Shown: positions 20,281 through 32,212, numbered from the stretch's first letter. The stretch is DNA of 64,000 nucleotides from Collinsella sp. An7 (GCF_002159335.1 NZ_NFHP01000006.1:1-64000), one strand, 5' to 3'. A program made the numbers and translations. Notes: generated by a model from the letters alone, not told the origin.

Positions 20281-22506
20281 ATGCGAAACACCGACCTCAC
20301 CAACGAACCCCTCGCATCAGATCCGGCGCCCGCCCCGCGGCGAGGCAACCATTTCTCGAGCGGCCCCTCCTCCAACGGCGGCGACGCAGCATCCGCGCGC
20401 GGTGCGGCCCGCGCGGCAGGAGCCAGCTCGGCAGCCACCCGGCAGCGAACCGTTGCCCCCGACGAGACGGCAGCCTACACGAGCGCCTACTTTGCGAGCG
20501 CCCAGCAGGCGCCGACGGCAAACGCGGGCCGCACAACCCACGCTGCGGGTGCGTCTGCATCTGCGACGGGCGCCCAGCCTACTACAGCGCGTCACACCGC
20601 ACAGCCCCAGGCAGCCCAGCCTGTTGCCGCGACGCCCGTCCGCGCAACGCAGGCTCCCCGCATCGCTTCTGGCAGTGGTGGCAACGGTGGTAATGGCTAC
20701 GGCGGCGCGCCCCACTCCTCCTACTACGACCAGCAACCTCCCCGCAAGCGCGGACGCGGCAAGCTCATCGCCGGCATCGTCGGTGCGGTGCTCGCCGTTA
20801 TCGTGGTCGTCGGCGGCGTGTGCGGCTTCTTTATGCTGCGCGACTATCAAGAGATCAACGCGCAGGTACCCAACCTCATGGAGGAGGCCGGCTCCCTCAA
20901 AGACGCCGTGATGGCCGGCGACGGGGAGACGGTGCGCAACACCGCGGCCGAGATTGCCGGGCAGGTCTCCGACATTCACAATCGCCTTGAAGGCATCCCC
21001 TGGAAGCTCGCCTCGTTTGTGCCGGTCGTCGGAAGCGACGTGAACACCGTCCGCACCGTCGTGGCCGAGGCCGACCGCCTCTGCCAGTACGCACTCATCC
21101 CCGCGTGCGACAGCCTGGGCGACCTCAACCTCAGCAACCTCATGACCGACGGCGCCATCAACGTGGGCCTGCTCCAGTCGCTCGCCGACACGCTCCAGAG
21201 CGTCGCGCCCGTGGTTGAGCAGAGTGCCGAGACCATCGCCGACCTGCCCGAGCCCAACATCGGCAAGGTGCGCGAGGTCGTCACCAAGGTGCAGGGCGTT
21301 TTTGAGAAGGCCAACTCTGCCGTAACCGCCATAAATGAGATTGCCCCTTACCTGCCCCAGATGCTCGGCGCCGACGGCGTGCGTCATTACCTCCTCGTTG
21401 CCCAGAACAACGTCGAGCTCCGCTCTACGGGAGGCTTCCCGGGTTCTGTTGGCGTTATGAGCGTGTCAAACGGCGCCATCTCACTCGGCGACTTTGTCAG
21501 CGTTGGAACAACCGCCGATGGTGGCCTGCACTGGTACGATCAGGCGGGGTTTGGCGTCACCAGCGAGGAAATCGCCATCTTTGGTGACCGCGTGGGCAAG
21601 ATTCCCGCCGACACGCCCTTTATCTACGACTTCCCGCGCGCCTACTCTCTCTTTACCCAGATGTACCTCGACCAAAAGGGCGGATCCATCGACGGTGTCA
21701 TTGCCATCGACCCCGTGTTCCTCCAGTACATGCTGCAGATCACCGGCGGTGTAGATGTCAACGGCGTTGCGGTCAACGGCGATAACGCCGCAAGCCTGCT
21801 CATGCACGACGCCTACAACCTCTTTGACACCGACACGCAGGACGCTTTCTTCTCCGCCGTGGCGGGAGCGGCCTTTAACAACATGATGTCCAACCTGGGT
21901 AACGTGAGCCTCACCGACCTCCTTGGTGTTCTGGAGCGGGGCATCCCCGAGGGCCGCTTCCGTGTGTGGATGGCCAACGAAGACGAGGAGAAGGTCATCG
22001 AGAAGCTCGGCATGAGCGGTGCGGTCGAGACCGACCCGACCACTCCTCAGCTTGGCTTCTATGTTGCCGATGACACAGCCTCTAAGATCAGCTGGTACAT
22101 CTCGCTGAACACCACGATCAACTCTTCCACCAAGAATGCCGATGGCTCGACCACGTACAACGTTACCTCGACAATCACCAACAACCTCACTCCCGCTGAG
22201 GCTGCAAACCAAGATCAGTACATCACCGGCTACAGCACCATGAAGCGCGATGTGACCGACATGCTCAACCGTGTTTATATCGCGGCGCCAGCGGGCGGCA
22301 CCATCAGCGACGTGACCGTCGACGGCTACTCTAACGGCGGCGGCCTGGCGACCTACAACGGCAACCAGGTCTACGTAGACTTCGTGCAGACGCTTGGCGG
22401 GGCTACGACGACCTTTACCTACAACGTCACAACCTCGCCGGAAGCGACGGAGGAGCTTACCATCGTTCAGACGCCGACCGCGCAGGGAATCGCCGGCTGG
22501 CAATAA
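20281..22506 (+). CDS. DUF4012-family envelope protein
   Basis: Start ATG at 20281 (MRNTDLTNEP) with GGAGG 5 nt upstream, 741 residues. Residues 1-155 are a low-complexity cytoplasmic Ala/Gln/Pro/Thr-rich region. A basic stretch RKRGRGK leads into one transmembrane helix (about 163-187). The extracytoplasmic part holds the DUF4012 signature HYLLVAQNNVELRSTGGFPGS near residue 380 and GSIDGVIAIDPVFLQYML near 480. DUF4012 proteins are common in Actinobacteria and Coriobacteriia near polysaccharide genes. The function is unproven, and a wall-polymer role is inferred from context with the cps module and glycosyltransferase. It ends in a strong terminator. Confidence 0.85.
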   Translation: MRNTDLTNEPLASDPAPAPRRGNHFSSGPSSNGGDAASARGAARAAGASSAATRQRTVAPDETAAYTSAYFASAQQAPTANAGRTTHAAGASASATGAQPTTARHTAQPQAAQPVAATPVRATQAPRIASGSGGNGGNGYGGAPHSSYYDQQPPRKRGRGKLIAGIVGAVLAVIVVVGGVCGFFMLRDYQEINAQVPNLMEEAGSLKDAVMAGDGETVRNTAAEIAGQVSDIHNRLEGIPWKLASFVPVVGSDVNTVRTVVAEADRLCQYALIPACDSLGDLNLSNLMTDGAINVGLLQSLADTLQSVAPVVEQSAETIADLPEPNIGKVREVVTKVQGVFEKANSAVTAINEIAPYLPQMLGADGVRHYLLVAQNNVELRSTGGFPGSVGVMSVSNGAISLGDFVSVGTTADGGLHWYDQAGFGVTSEEIAIFGDRVGKIPADTPFIYDFPRAYSLFTQMYLDQKGGSIDGVIAIDPVFLQYMLQITGGVDVNGVAVNGDNAASLLMHDAYNLFDTDTQDAFFSAVAGAAFNNMMSNLGNVSLTDLLGVLERGIPEGRFRVWMANEDEEKVIEKLGMSGAVETDPTTPQLGFYVADDTASKISWYISLNTTINSSTKNADGSTTYNVTSTITNNLTPAEAANQDQYITGYSTMKRDVTDMLNRVYIAAPAGGTISDVTVDGYSNGGGLATYNGNQVYVDFVQTLGGATTTFTYNVTTSPEATEELTIVQTPTAQGIAGWQ

Positions 22507-22545
22507 AGCGGTAAGCCAAGGCACTCAAGCCAAACATCGCATGGC

Positions 22546-22577
22546 AAAGGGCCCGCGGGTACACCGCGGGCCCTTTT
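22546..22577 (+). terminator. Terminator of the DUF4012 gene
   Basis: A 13-bp AAAGGGCCCGCGG/CCGCGGGCCCTTT stem with a 5-nt loop ends in TTTT. It can serve both strands between convergent genes. Confidence 0.9.
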
Positions 22578-22641
22578 GGTATCAAATTATGTGCTGGAAA
22601 GCTCACTCGGCGCGCATGCGCAACGTGGCCGTGAGCTCTGC

Positions 22642-23376
22642 CTAGCGCTCACCCGCGGCCAAACGCCAATCAATCTCGCGATTCAGCTGCCTAAAATCGC
22701 GGAGCGCGCGGCGGCCGATCCCAAAGATGCTCTTGAGGTTGATGGAGTTAACCCCACCCTGGCGCGGCCTAAAGGTAACGGGGAGATACTTTACCGGCTC
22801 GCGGCGCTTGGCATACACCACCGAGAGCACCACGTTGGTGAGGTTGAAGTCGTCAGGCACAAAGCTCAGATTCTCGCGCAAACTCTGTGCCGTCATGAGC
22901 CTAAACGGCGTATTGGCATCGGTCACGCTCACGCCGAAGAGTATGCGAACGACCAGCTTGAGTGTCTTGGTAACAATGACGCGCGAAAACCCATCCTCAC
23001 GCCCGCGGCGCCACCCGATGACCATGTCGTAGTCGTTTCGCGCGGCCCAAAACTTCCAAAACTCGTTTGGGTTTGTCTGCCCGTCGGAATCGGTCTGAAA
23101 TACAAAGTCAGCCCCGCTTTTGAGCGCAAACCGATAGGCCTCGATCAGCGTGGCACCATGCCCGGAGTTGGCCTTGGTTTGCGGCAAGAAGCGCGGGTGC
23201 GTCTTGGCAAACTCGCACATAAGGCGGTAGGTGTCGTCTTTGCTGCCATCGTCAAACACAACAAGAGCGCTGCTGCCGCCAACGCGCTCCACCACCGGAT
23301 ACCACTGCTCGAGCGTCTCGTGAATGTTGGCCGCCTCGTTGTAGGCCGGCATCACGATGTAGAGAGAGTCCGCCAT
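22642..23376 (-). CDS. Family 2 glycosyltransferase (DPM-like)
   Basis: Start at the ATG 23376 (MADSLYIVMPAYNEAANI) behind GGAG, 244 residues. The frame continues upstream only as noise overlapping the previous gene. GT-A motifs are VMPAYNEAANIHETL, VVFDDGSKDDTY (first Asp pair), FVFQTDSDGQTNPNEF (DXD-like) and WRRGREDGFSR. The pattern resembles dolichyl/polyprenyl-phosphate mannosyl- or glucosyltransferases without the membrane tail. It lies 4 nt downstream of the polytopic membrane gene. It probably charges a polyprenyl phosphate with a sugar that the membrane protein transfers. Confidence 0.88.
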   Translation of the reverse strand: MADSLYIVMPAYNEAANIHETLEQWYPVVERVGGSSALVVFDDGSKDDTYRLMCEFAKTHPRFLPQTKANSGHGATLIEAYRFALKSGADFVFQTDSDGQTNPNEFWKFWAARNDYDMVIGWRRGREDGFSRVIVTKTLKLVVRILFGVSVTDANTPFRLMTAQSLRENLSFVPDDFNLTNVVLSVVYAKRREPVKYLPVTFRPRQGGVNSINLKSIFGIGRRALRDFRQLNREIDWRLAAGER

Positions 23377-23380
23377 TCCG

Positions 23381-25084
23381 TTACTCCACTTCTTCAATCG
23401 ACTCGCTGCGAGGCCTCCGGAGATGGTCCACCGCCTGAATAAGATATGACACCGCAGCCGCCGCAAACGGAATGAGCACAATATAAGCGGGAAGCGTGTA
23501 CTGAGCCTTGGCCTCCCAAACGAGGTAGAAAAGGCCCAATCCCGCGGCATACAACAGGGGAGCCATATCGCCGATCTGCAACGGCCACCCCTGAGCATTG
23601 GTACGCCGGCGCGCACGGATGCCCGCCACAACTGCAACAAGCGACCCGCCCATAATGAGCGTCTGCATGCCGTCGAGCAGCGCCACGATCGCCTCGTGAA
23701 GCGGCCCATAGTACACCGCGCGCACAAGTGGGATCAGGGGACGCTCAGACATTACATCGACCCCGGGCGAAGCATGACTCCAATTGCTCGCCAGCAACGA
23801 CTCCGAGGTTGGATCGCACCATTCTGAGCAGTATTTCTCCGCAAAAAACGCTGCCGCAAAAGCGGAATCGGCAAGCAGCGTTTCGATCGACCCGCGAATC
23901 TCCGCGAGGGCGGCCGCGTCGTACGCCTCGGGGTCATAGGTTGTCTCGTCGCCGTTATCGAGCGACCAGAGAAATCCGTTGTACCAACCCGTCGTCTCGA
24001 GGTCGAGGCCCATAGAGATATACGCCGACGAGGGCATGCTCCGAGAGGTGCTGATACCGGTCTTATACTCAACGTAGCCGTTAACCGCCATGACGCTCAG
24101 CGCACACGCACCCGCCATTGCGAGGACCACGATTAGAGGGGTCACCTTTAGCCAGCGCACGGCATATACCACCCACACAACACCCATGGCCACAAGTGCG
24201 AGCAGCATGCTCGATTTGAACAGGTAGGAGAACGCGCACCCCAGGCAAAAGCCCACCGCATATGTCGCGCGCTTCGGACACAGCTTTTGGCCGCCGGAGC
24301 GGTGGCCCTCATAAGCGCGAATCAGCTTAACCTGACAGAGCATGGCAAATGCCGCAAATGCCAGAGAAATCATGTTGGGATAGGCAAACGTCGTGTAGAA
24401 GATCGGCGGCAGATACAAAAACTGCAGCACGATGCAGATATTGGTGATACGCCGATTCTGAAACACTTCGCGCGCGATGGCAGCGATGAGGTATGCGAGC
24501 CAAGCGGTAAACAAGGCGTTGAGCACCTCCATGGCCGCGTAATAATGACTCGTGATGAGGGACATCGCGTGGATCACCATCACGTAGGTCATCTGATACG
24601 GGAAGCGCTCCACATACCTGCCCGGCTCGTAGTAGTGGACCCCTTGCTCGCCAAAGGTTCTACCCGCGTCAAACAATGCGCCCGAATCCCAATCAGGCCA
24701 GACGTCCGCGAGTACCGCCCACGCCACACCGGCGAGCAACGTGTATCCCGCGAGCAGCAGGGCAAACCGACGCTCATCAATGCGATCGAGCAGCCCCATT
24801 TTGCAAAGTATCCAGATGAAACCAACAATGAGGACCATGGAGATGATGGCGATGGGGGCCGTCGTAAAAGAAAGGCTGTAGGCGCCAGAATAATCGGGAT
24901 AGGTGCTCGTGCACACCAGTGTGGCAAACGACGTGACAGCCAAGAAGAGCACCACGCAGCCAGCTAACACAAGCTCGAGGGCCCTACCTGCCATGGTCCC
25001 ACTTGCGGAGCGCACAAGCGGCACCTCGGGAGAGGAAGCACCAGTATCTGGTATGCAGGCGTTGCGACGTTGTTGATACGCCAT
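23381..25084 (-). CDS. Polytopic membrane protein, probable GT-C glycosyltransferase
   Basis: Start ATG at 25084 (MAYQQRRNAC) with AGGGGAG 6 nt upstream, 567 residues. Twelve or so hydrophobic helices are visible from residue 30 on. The first extracytoplasmic loop after helix 3 carries acidic residues (LADVWPDWDSGALFDAGR), as in PMT-like GT-C enzymes. A large loop lies near 355-450 (YISMGLDLETTGWYNGFLWS). Coupling to the downstream polyprenyl-phosphate-sugar synthase-like gene supports a role in transferring sugars on the outer membrane face. I cannot name the substrate. The gap 25085-25375 to the divergent gene shows no clear signal. Confidence 0.75.
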   Translation of the reverse strand: MAYQQRRNACIPDTGASSPEVPLVRSASGTMAGRALELVLAGCVVLFLAVTSFATLVCTSTYPDYSGAYSLSFTTAPIAIISMVLIVGFIWILCKMGLLDRIDERRFALLLAGYTLLAGVAWAVLADVWPDWDSGALFDAGRTFGEQGVHYYEPGRYVERFPYQMTYVMVIHAMSLITSHYYAAMEVLNALFTAWLAYLIAAIAREVFQNRRITNICIVLQFLYLPPIFYTTFAYPNMISLAFAAFAMLCQVKLIRAYEGHRSGGQKLCPKRATYAVGFCLGCAFSYLFKSSMLLALVAMGVVWVVYAVRWLKVTPLIVVLAMAGACALSVMAVNGYVEYKTGISTSRSMPSSAYISMGLDLETTGWYNGFLWSLDNGDETTYDPEAYDAAALAEIRGSIETLLADSAFAAAFFAEKYCSEWCDPTSESLLASNWSHASPGVDVMSERPLIPLVRAVYYGPLHEAIVALLDGMQTLIMGGSLVAVVAGIRARRRTNAQGWPLQIGDMAPLLYAAGLGLFYLVWEAKAQYTLPAYIVLIPFAAAAVSYLIQAVDHLRRPRSESIEEVE

Positions 25085-25375
25085 GCAGGCTCCCCTTCTG
25101 CTAGCTATGGATGACCGCTCGATATGCCACAAGGCTTATCGGCGAGTGCGTTTTGTATTCACCTAGGTTATTTTAGTCCTCGCGCGCACCAGACCACCCC
25201 GCACATGAAAAGCCCGTGGAAAGGCACTTGGGCGTTGGGTTTTGGGTATCATAGCGTATCGATTTGCGCGGTTCCGGGGCCGGGCGGTCCTGCAAGCGCG
25301 TTGTCGCCGCGGGGGCCGCAGGCAACGCCGACGCGCAGTCAGCGCAATAAACCAACGGGTACGGGAGGTGCCATC

Positions 25376-25891
25376 ATGATTCGTGTTGATATCGAGACCA
25401 TCGTAATGGCCTCCGGGCCCGTTCCGTCGCTCATCGTGCTCCGGGAACGCAAGGATGCCGAGGCCGACGGCGCACCGCGACGCGCGCTCTCCATCCAGAC
25501 CGGCTCGTACGAGGCGGCCTCCATCAGCCGTGGGCTCGACAGCTCGCAGCAGAACCGCCCCATCACGCACGACCTCTTTGTCAACACGCTCGATCAGCTC
25601 GGCGTCAAGCTCGAGCGCGCCGAGGTCAACCGGGTCGACGCGCCGATCTTCTACGCGCGGCTCGTGCTCTCCACGCCCACCGACGACGGCGCTACCCGCG
25701 AGGTCGCGGTCGACGCGCGCCCAAGCGACGCCATCGCCCTCGCCGTCCGCGCCAACGCGCCCATCTACGTTGAGGATGACGTCATGAACCGCGCCGGCAC
25801 CATCGTCCGCCATCACGACGCCAACGCCGCCGAGGACGAGCTCCGGCAGTTTGACCAGTTTGTCCAGACACTCTCGCCCGACGATTTCTAG
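25376..25891 (+). CDS. Bifunctional nuclease-domain (BFN/DUF151) protein
   Basis: Start ATG at 25376 (MIRVDIETIVMASGP) behind GGGAGG, 171 residues. The frame extends upstream but without a start signal. DUF151 features are visible: a beta-rich N-terminal half, THDLFVNTLDQLGVKLERAEVNRV, FYARLVLSTP, and the conserved VDARPSDAIALAVRANAPIYVEDDV near residue 120. The C-terminal tail is acidic. Plant and thermophile homologues have reported DNase/RNase activity, but the bacterial role is unclear. It stands alone, divergent from the membrane protein gene. Confidence 0.88.
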   Translation: MIRVDIETIVMASGPVPSLIVLRERKDAEADGAPRRALSIQTGSYEAASISRGLDSSQQNRPITHDLFVNTLDQLGVKLERAEVNRVDAPIFYARLVLSTPTDDGATREVAVDARPSDAIALAVRANAPIYVEDDVMNRAGTIVRHHDANAAEDELRQFDQFVQTLSPDDF

Positions 25892-25920
25892 ACTTTCGCC
25901 GCCCGGCAGGCCGTCTCGGA

Positions 25921-26076
25921 AAACTCGACCCCTGATGTGAGTGCATCTTTTCAAATCTCGGAGTAGTACTTTATTTTAGTAAAGTGCTCACCTGGGGTTT
26001 TCCGGGCAAAAGAGGACGAAAACCGTCGGTCTACTCAAGGTTCCCAAAAGATGCACTCACATCGGGGGTCGAGTTT
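25921..26076. repeat. 156-bp element with 31-nt inverted terminal repeats
   Basis: Arms 25921-25951 and 26046-26076 differ at one of 31 positions. Both begin AAACTCGACCCC and include GATGTGAGTGCATCTTTT. The interior contains a small AGTACTTTA/TAAAGTGCT hairpin and no ORF. It has MITE-like architecture in the gap downstream of the BFN gene (25892-26267). Confidence 0.75.
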
Positions 26077-26203
26077 CTCGCACGGTGCGTTCCAGCCAAA
26101 CTTGCAGGCCATATCGAACCGAAACGAGCGTCCTGACCAGCCAACCGTACCCAACTAGCCAGCCCACGAGACCTGGCAGCGTCCAGCACCCGCCGTCGCG
26201 CGC

Positions 26204-26246
26204 AAAAACGAGGGGCGCCCCGGCACCAAGCCAGAACACCCCTCGT
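26204..26246 (-). terminator. Terminator of gyrA
   Basis: On the minus strand ACGAGGGG and CCCCTCGT pair around a loop of about 25 nt, followed by TTTTTGCG. Confidence 0.6.
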
Positions 26247-26267
26247 CGCAGCTATCCGCGCGCAGCG

Positions 26268-29036
26268 CTACTCCTCGAGCAGGTCCTCAAGGCCCGTATC
26301 GCCCGCGCCGATGTCCACATGGTCCTCCTCGCCCGCGGCATCGAGCGCACCGAGGTCGAGCGCCTCCTGGCCCTCGGCCACCGCAGCGGCCCGGGCCGGC
26401 TTCTTCTTGGCGCTCGTCATACGCGCCACAGCCGTCACGCGGTCTCCGTCGGCCACGCTCATCATCTTTACGCCCTGCGTGGCGCGGCCGGTCTGGCTGA
26501 TCTCGTCGGTCTTGACGCGAATCACCGTCGCGCCCTCCGTGATGATGAACAGCTCGTGCTGCGGCCCCACCGTCTTCATGGCGGCGAGCTTGCCCTTGCG
26601 GTCGGTCATCTGGATCGTGTAGACGCCCTGGCCGCCGCGGTGCTGAAGTGGGTAGTCGGCCACCGGGGTGCGCTTGCCAAAGCCGCGCTCGGTGATCACA
26701 AACAGGTCGCCGCGCCCGTTGGAGATCTCCATCCCCAGCACCTGCGCGTCGCCCTTCATGCGAATGCCCAGTACGCCCGAGGTGTCACGGCCGGTCGCGC
26801 GGACCTGGTCCTCCTCAAACATGATGGCCTTGCCCTCGGTGGTGGCCATGATCACGCGGTCGCCCTCGCGCACGCGACGCACGTCGAGCAGCGCGTCGCC
26901 CGCCTTGAGGTTGATGGCGATGATGCCGTCGCGCCTCGAGCGGTCGTAGGCGCTCATCACCGTCTTTTTGACCATGCCGCTCTTGGTGGCAAACAGCAGG
27001 TACTCGTTGTCGGGGAACTCGCGGCAGCTGATAACGCTCGCGATCTTCTCGCCGTCCTCAAACGGCAGCAGGTTCACAATCGCCGTGCCGCGCGCCTGGC
27101 GCGTGCCCACCGGCAGCTCGTGCACCTTGAGGCGGTACACCTTGCCGCGGTTGGAGAAGAAGAGCACGTACTCGTGGGTCGAGGCGATAAACATCTCCGA
27201 GATGACGTCGTCCTCTTTGAGGCTCACGCCCGAGACGCCCTTGCCGCCGCGCTTCTGCGCGCGGTACGCGGCCACCGGGATGCGCTTAACGTAGCCGGTG
27301 TGGGTAATCGTCACGACCATGTCCTCGTCGGCGATAAGGTCCTCCACGTCGAGGTCCTTCTCGGCGGCGCGAATCTCGGTGCGGCGCTTGTCGCCGTACT
27401 TCTTGGAGATCTCGCGCATCTCGTCCTTGATCACGCCGAGGATCTTCTCCTCGTGCGCAAGCAGGTCCTCGTAGTAGGCGATGGCCTGGCGCAGGCCCGC
27501 CAGCTCCTCCTCGATCTTGTTGCGCTCGAGACCGGTCAGGCGGCGCAGGCGCATCTCGAGGATGGCGCTCGTCTGCTCGGGCGTAAAGCCAAAGCGCGCG
27601 ATGAGCCGCTCGCTCGCCTCGCTGTCGGTCTGGGAGGAACGGATGATGCTGATGACCTCGTCGATGTGGTCGAGCGCCATGAGGTAGCCCTCGAGGATGT
27701 GCGCGCGAGCCTGGGCCTTCTTGAGGTCGTAGCGGGTGCGGCGGGTGACCACGTCGACCTGGTGGTCGATGTAGTAACGCAACATCTGCGGGAGCGACAG
27801 GCACTTGGGCACGCCGTCCACGAGCGCCAGGTTGTTGGCGCCAAAGGTCGTCTGCAGCGAGGTGAACTTGTAGAGGTTGTTGAGGACGACCTGCGGGATA
27901 ACGCCCTTCTTGAGCTCGATGACGAGGCGGATGCCCTTCTGCGTGGACTCGTCGCGCATGTCGGAGATGCCCTCGATGCGCTTCTCGTTTACGAGCTGGG
28001 CGATTTTCTCCTGCAGCGTGCCCTTGTTGACCTGGTAGGGAATCTCGGTAAAGACGAGGCGGTTGCGGCCGGTCTTGGTGGACTCCACGTGCGCCTTGGC
28101 GCGCACGGTGATCGAGCCGCGACCGGTCTCGTAGGCCTGACGGATGCCGTCGGAGCCCATGATGACCGCGCCGGTGGGAAAGTCCGGGCCGGGCATGATC
28201 TGCATGAGCTCGTCGACCGTGGCGTCCGGGTGGTCGATGAGGTAGCAGGTGGCCTCGACGGCCTCGGTGAGGTTGTGCGGCGGGATGTTGGTGGCCATAC
28301 CCACGGCGATACCCGAAGAGCCGTTGACGAGCAGGTTGGGGAAACGCGCCGGCAGCACCTGCGGCTCGGCGAGCGACTCGTCGTAGTTGGGCTGCCAGTC
28401 GACGGTGTCCTTCTGGAGGTCGCGCAGGAGCTCCATGGCCGGACGCGCCAGACGGCTCTCGGTGTAGCGCATGGCCGCGGCACCGTCGCCGTCGATGTTG
28501 CCGAAGTTGCCGTGACCGTCGATGAGCGGGGTGCGCATGCTGAACCACTGCGCCAGGCGGACCATCGTGTCGTAGACCGCGAAGTCGCCGTGCGGGTGGT
28601 ACTTACCGATAACCTCGCCGACCGTCCAGGCCGACTTCTTGTGCGGGCGGTTGGGGTAGATGCCGCTCTCGTTCATCGCGTAGAGGATGCGGCGGTGCAC
28701 CGGCTTCAAGCCGTCGCGCACGTCGGGCAGGGCGCGCGCCGTGATGACCGACATCGAGTACTCGATGAAGCTCTGGCGCATCTCGTGGCCGAACTCCGAA
28801 ATCTGGAGCTGGCCGCCGTTGATGTCCTCGCCGGCCGACTCGCCGCGCTCGACGGTGCCAAAGCTCTCCTCGAGCTCGCCGTCGTCCTCCGACTCCTCGT
28901 CGTCCTCGGCGTCCTCCACGTAGACGTCGGTGCCCTCGTCGTCAGCCTCGGCGCGGGCCAAGAGCCGCTTGAGGTCCTCGGAAAGCCCCTCGCCGCCGGT
29001 ATCGGCGCCAGGCGCGTTGTTCATATCGTCTGCCAC
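26268..29036 (-). CDS. gyrA: DNA gyrase subunit A
   Basis: A GTG start at 29036 with AGGAGG 5 nt upstream gives 922 residues. The first 75 or so residues are an acidic Asp/Glu-rich extension absent from most GyrA. The family core begins at [20 protein letters not shown]. The catalytic Tyr lies in AMRYTESRL. The C-terminal beta-pinwheel holds the GyrA box QKRGGKG. The quinolone-determining loop reads [14 protein letters not shown]: Phe152 occupies the position of E. coli Ser83, a substitution known from resistant mutants of other species, while the Asp87 equivalent is intact. It works with GyrB to introduce negative supercoils. The last gene of the leftward origin cluster, separated from gyrB by about 230 nt holding two repeats. 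Confidence 0.97.
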   Translation of the reverse strand: MADDMNNAPGADTGGEGLSEDLKRLLARAEADDEGTDVYVEDAEDDEESEDDGELEESFGTVERGESAGEDINGGQLQISEFGHEMRQSFIEYSMSVITARALPDVRDGLKPVHRRILYAMNESGIYPNRPHKKSAWTVGEVIGKYHPHGDFAVYDTMVRLAQWFSMRTPLIDGHGNFGNIDGDGAAAMRYTESRLARPAMELLRDLQKDTVDWQPNYDESLAEPQVLPARFPNLLVNGSSGIAVGMATNIPPHNLTEAVEATCYLIDHPDATVDELMQIMPGPDFPTGAVIMGSDGIRQAYETGRGSITVRAKAHVESTKTGRNRLVFTEIPYQVNKGTLQEKIAQLVNEKRIEGISDMRDESTQKGIRLVIELKKGVIPQVVLNNLYKFTSLQTTFGANNLALVDGVPKCLSLPQMLRYYIDHQVDVVTRRTRYDLKKAQARAHILEGYLMALDHIDEVISIIRSSQTDSEASERLIARFGFTPEQTSAILEMRLRRLTGLERNKIEEELAGLRQAIAYYEDLLAHEEKILGVIKDEMREISKKYGDKRRTEIRAAEKDLDVEDLIADEDMVVTITHTGYVKRIPVAAYRAQKRGGKGVSGVSLKEDDVISEMFIASTHEYVLFFSNRGKVYRLKVHELPVGTRQARGTAIVNLLPFEDGEKIASVISCREFPDNEYLLFATKSGMVKKTVMSAYDRSRRDGIIAINLKAGDALLDVRRVREGDRVIMATTEGKAIMFEEDQVRATGRDTSGVLGIRMKGDAQVLGMEISNGRGDLFVITERGFGKRTPVADYPLQHRGGQGVYTIQMTDRKGKLAAMKTVGPQHELFIITEGATVIRVKTDEISQTGRATQGVKMMSVADGDRVTAVARMTSAKKKPARAAAVAEGQEALDLGALDAAGEEDHVDIGAGDTGLEDLLEE

Positions 29037-29070
29037 GTAATCCTCCTACTCAGATCGTGGTCACCGTCAT

Positions 29071-29135
29071 GTGGGTCATTTGGGGACGTGTTCCAAGTGC
29101 CCCATTCAAAATAACCCCGTCCCCAAATGAGTCAC
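29071..29135. repeat. GGGGACG-family hairpin repeat, copy 2
   Basis: GGTCATTTGGGGACG at 29074 pairs with CGTCCCCAAATGAGTCACC. The loop includes TGTTCCAAGTG. It lies between gyrA and gyrB. Confidence 0.75.
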
Positions 29136-29168
29136 CAAGACCAACCTCCTAGGTTGGACGCGGGTTTT

Positions 29169-29254
29169 CCAGGTGCCGCAGATCGGGGTGAAAGAGGAGG
29201 GCGCACGCCTTGCGTGCGGCGACCGACGATTGAACCCCGAGGTGCGGTGCCTGG
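29169..29254 (-). repeat. Structured palindromic element, copy B (3' of gyrB)
   Basis: Read with gyrB transcription, it begins 10 nt after the gyrB stop. The outer stem CCAGG/CCTGG, second stem CCGCA/TGCGG, third stem TCGGGGT/ACCCCGA and central hairpin CGCACGC/GCGTGCG all pair. Compare copies at 9384 and 33535, whose stems differ in sequence but still pair. Confidence 0.65.
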
Positions 29255-29264
29255 GAAAGACGCG

Positions 29265-31304
<2,040 letters not shown>

Positions 31305-31364
31305 CTACCACATACCTCGCGCGGCGCTCGACGCCGGGCCTTTGCCAGGCCCTGTCCGTGCGCG

Positions 31365-31398
31365 GGCGACGGACGGAAGCGCGCTCCCGTCCGTCGCC
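31365..31398 (-). other. Perfect 12-bp hairpin in the gyrB leader
   Basis: GGCGACGGACGG and CCGTCCGTCGCC pair perfectly around a 10-nt loop, about 70 nt upstream of the gyrB start. A second hairpin, GGGCCT/AGGCCC, lies at 31336-31352. There is no T-tract, so this is more likely an mRNA leader structure than a terminator. Confidence 0.5.
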
Positions 31399-31503
31399 AC
31401 GGGCCGCGACTGAGCGCTGCTCGTGCAATCTTATTTATGATAACGGTTTTATGAGGGCGTCCCTATACCGTGCAAAAGGTTCTACAAGGCCACCAGATTG
31501 CCG

Positions 31504-32085
31504 TTAATCCCCCGTTGAAGGGTTTTGCGTCTTTTTCCACTCGGCGCTTGCCTTCATGGCCTTTTTGAGGGCTTGGGCGAGTCGGTCGTCGGAGATGGGG
31601 GCCATGGCGGCATCGAGGGCGGCATCCTCCTCCGGGGTGAGAGGGACAAGGGAGGGCGCTGGAGCGTGCGCGCCGGGCGCGGTGCCCACGACGGGCGTCT
31701 TTGGCGATGCTCCGGCGGGGGTGTTGGTACCGGGGCGGGCGACCGGGGCGTGGCTCTTGCGGGGGTAGCCCTCGCGCGAGGTCTTGAAGCGAAACCCGCT
31801 GAGCATAACGCCCTCGCGCTCCATGCGGGCACGGATGATCTCGCGGAGCATGGTCATTTCCTGCGTCCACGAGGGGGCGTCGAGGTAGACGAGGAGCTCG
31901 TTGGTGTCGGGCAGATAGCGCAGACCCGTTACGTGCTCGCCCTCGCGCGTGCCGCCGCAGACGGCGTTCCACGCGCGGTAGACCGAGCGCGACTGCTCGG
32001 CACGGGCCATCTGCTCGCGGCGCTCGGGCGAGGCAGCGCCGAGGATGCGCCGGCGCTCGGCGTCGAGGTAGTCGTTGAGCTCCAT
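31504..32085 (-). CDS. DciA-like (DUF721) replicative helicase operator
   Basis: Start ATG at 32085 (MELNDYLDAERRRILGAA); a GTG two codons upstream overlaps the AAGGAGG site. 193 residues. The DUF721 domain covers about 35-105: VYRAWNAVCGGTREGEHVTGLRYLPDTNELLVYLDAPSW..., then REIIRARMEREGV. A Pro/Ala/Thr-rich linker and a helical C-terminus follow. DciA is the ancestral loader/operator of DnaB in bacteria without DnaC or DnaI, and DnaB is encoded at 50.5 kb. The slot between recF and gyrB is the standard one in Actinobacteria. Confidence 0.8.
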   Translation of the reverse strand: MELNDYLDAERRRILGAASPERREQMARAEQSRSVYRAWNAVCGGTREGEHVTGLRYLPDTNELLVYLDAPSWTQEMTMLREIIRARMEREGVMLSGFRFKTSREGYPRKSHAPVARPGTNTPAGASPKTPVVGTAPGAHAPAPSLVPLTPEEDAALDAAMAPISDDRLAQALKKAMKASAEWKKTQNPSTGD

Positions 32086-32105
32086 GCGCACCTCCTTGCG
32101 CTGCG

Positions 32106-32212
32106 GGGTGAGAATATGGGGACGGGTGCGTTTTTCTCAGTTTTGGGAACAGGGGGCCAGGCCCCCTCTTCCCAAAACTGAGAAAAACGCACCCGTCCCC
32201 ATATTCTCACCC
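32106..32212. repeat. 107-nt near-perfect palindrome, copy 3 of the GGGGAC family
   Basis: Arms of about 40 nt (GGGTGAGAATATGGGGACGG...) pair across an inner AGGGGGCC/GGCCCCCT hairpin. It separates recF from dciA and overlaps the recF stop codon at 32207-32209. Confidence 0.85.

Noticed and set aside
29230-29250. GGTTCAATC in the element after gyrB, resembling a tRNA T-arm
   Set aside because: No acceptor, D or anticodon arms fit around it. The segment pairs instead within the palindromic element.
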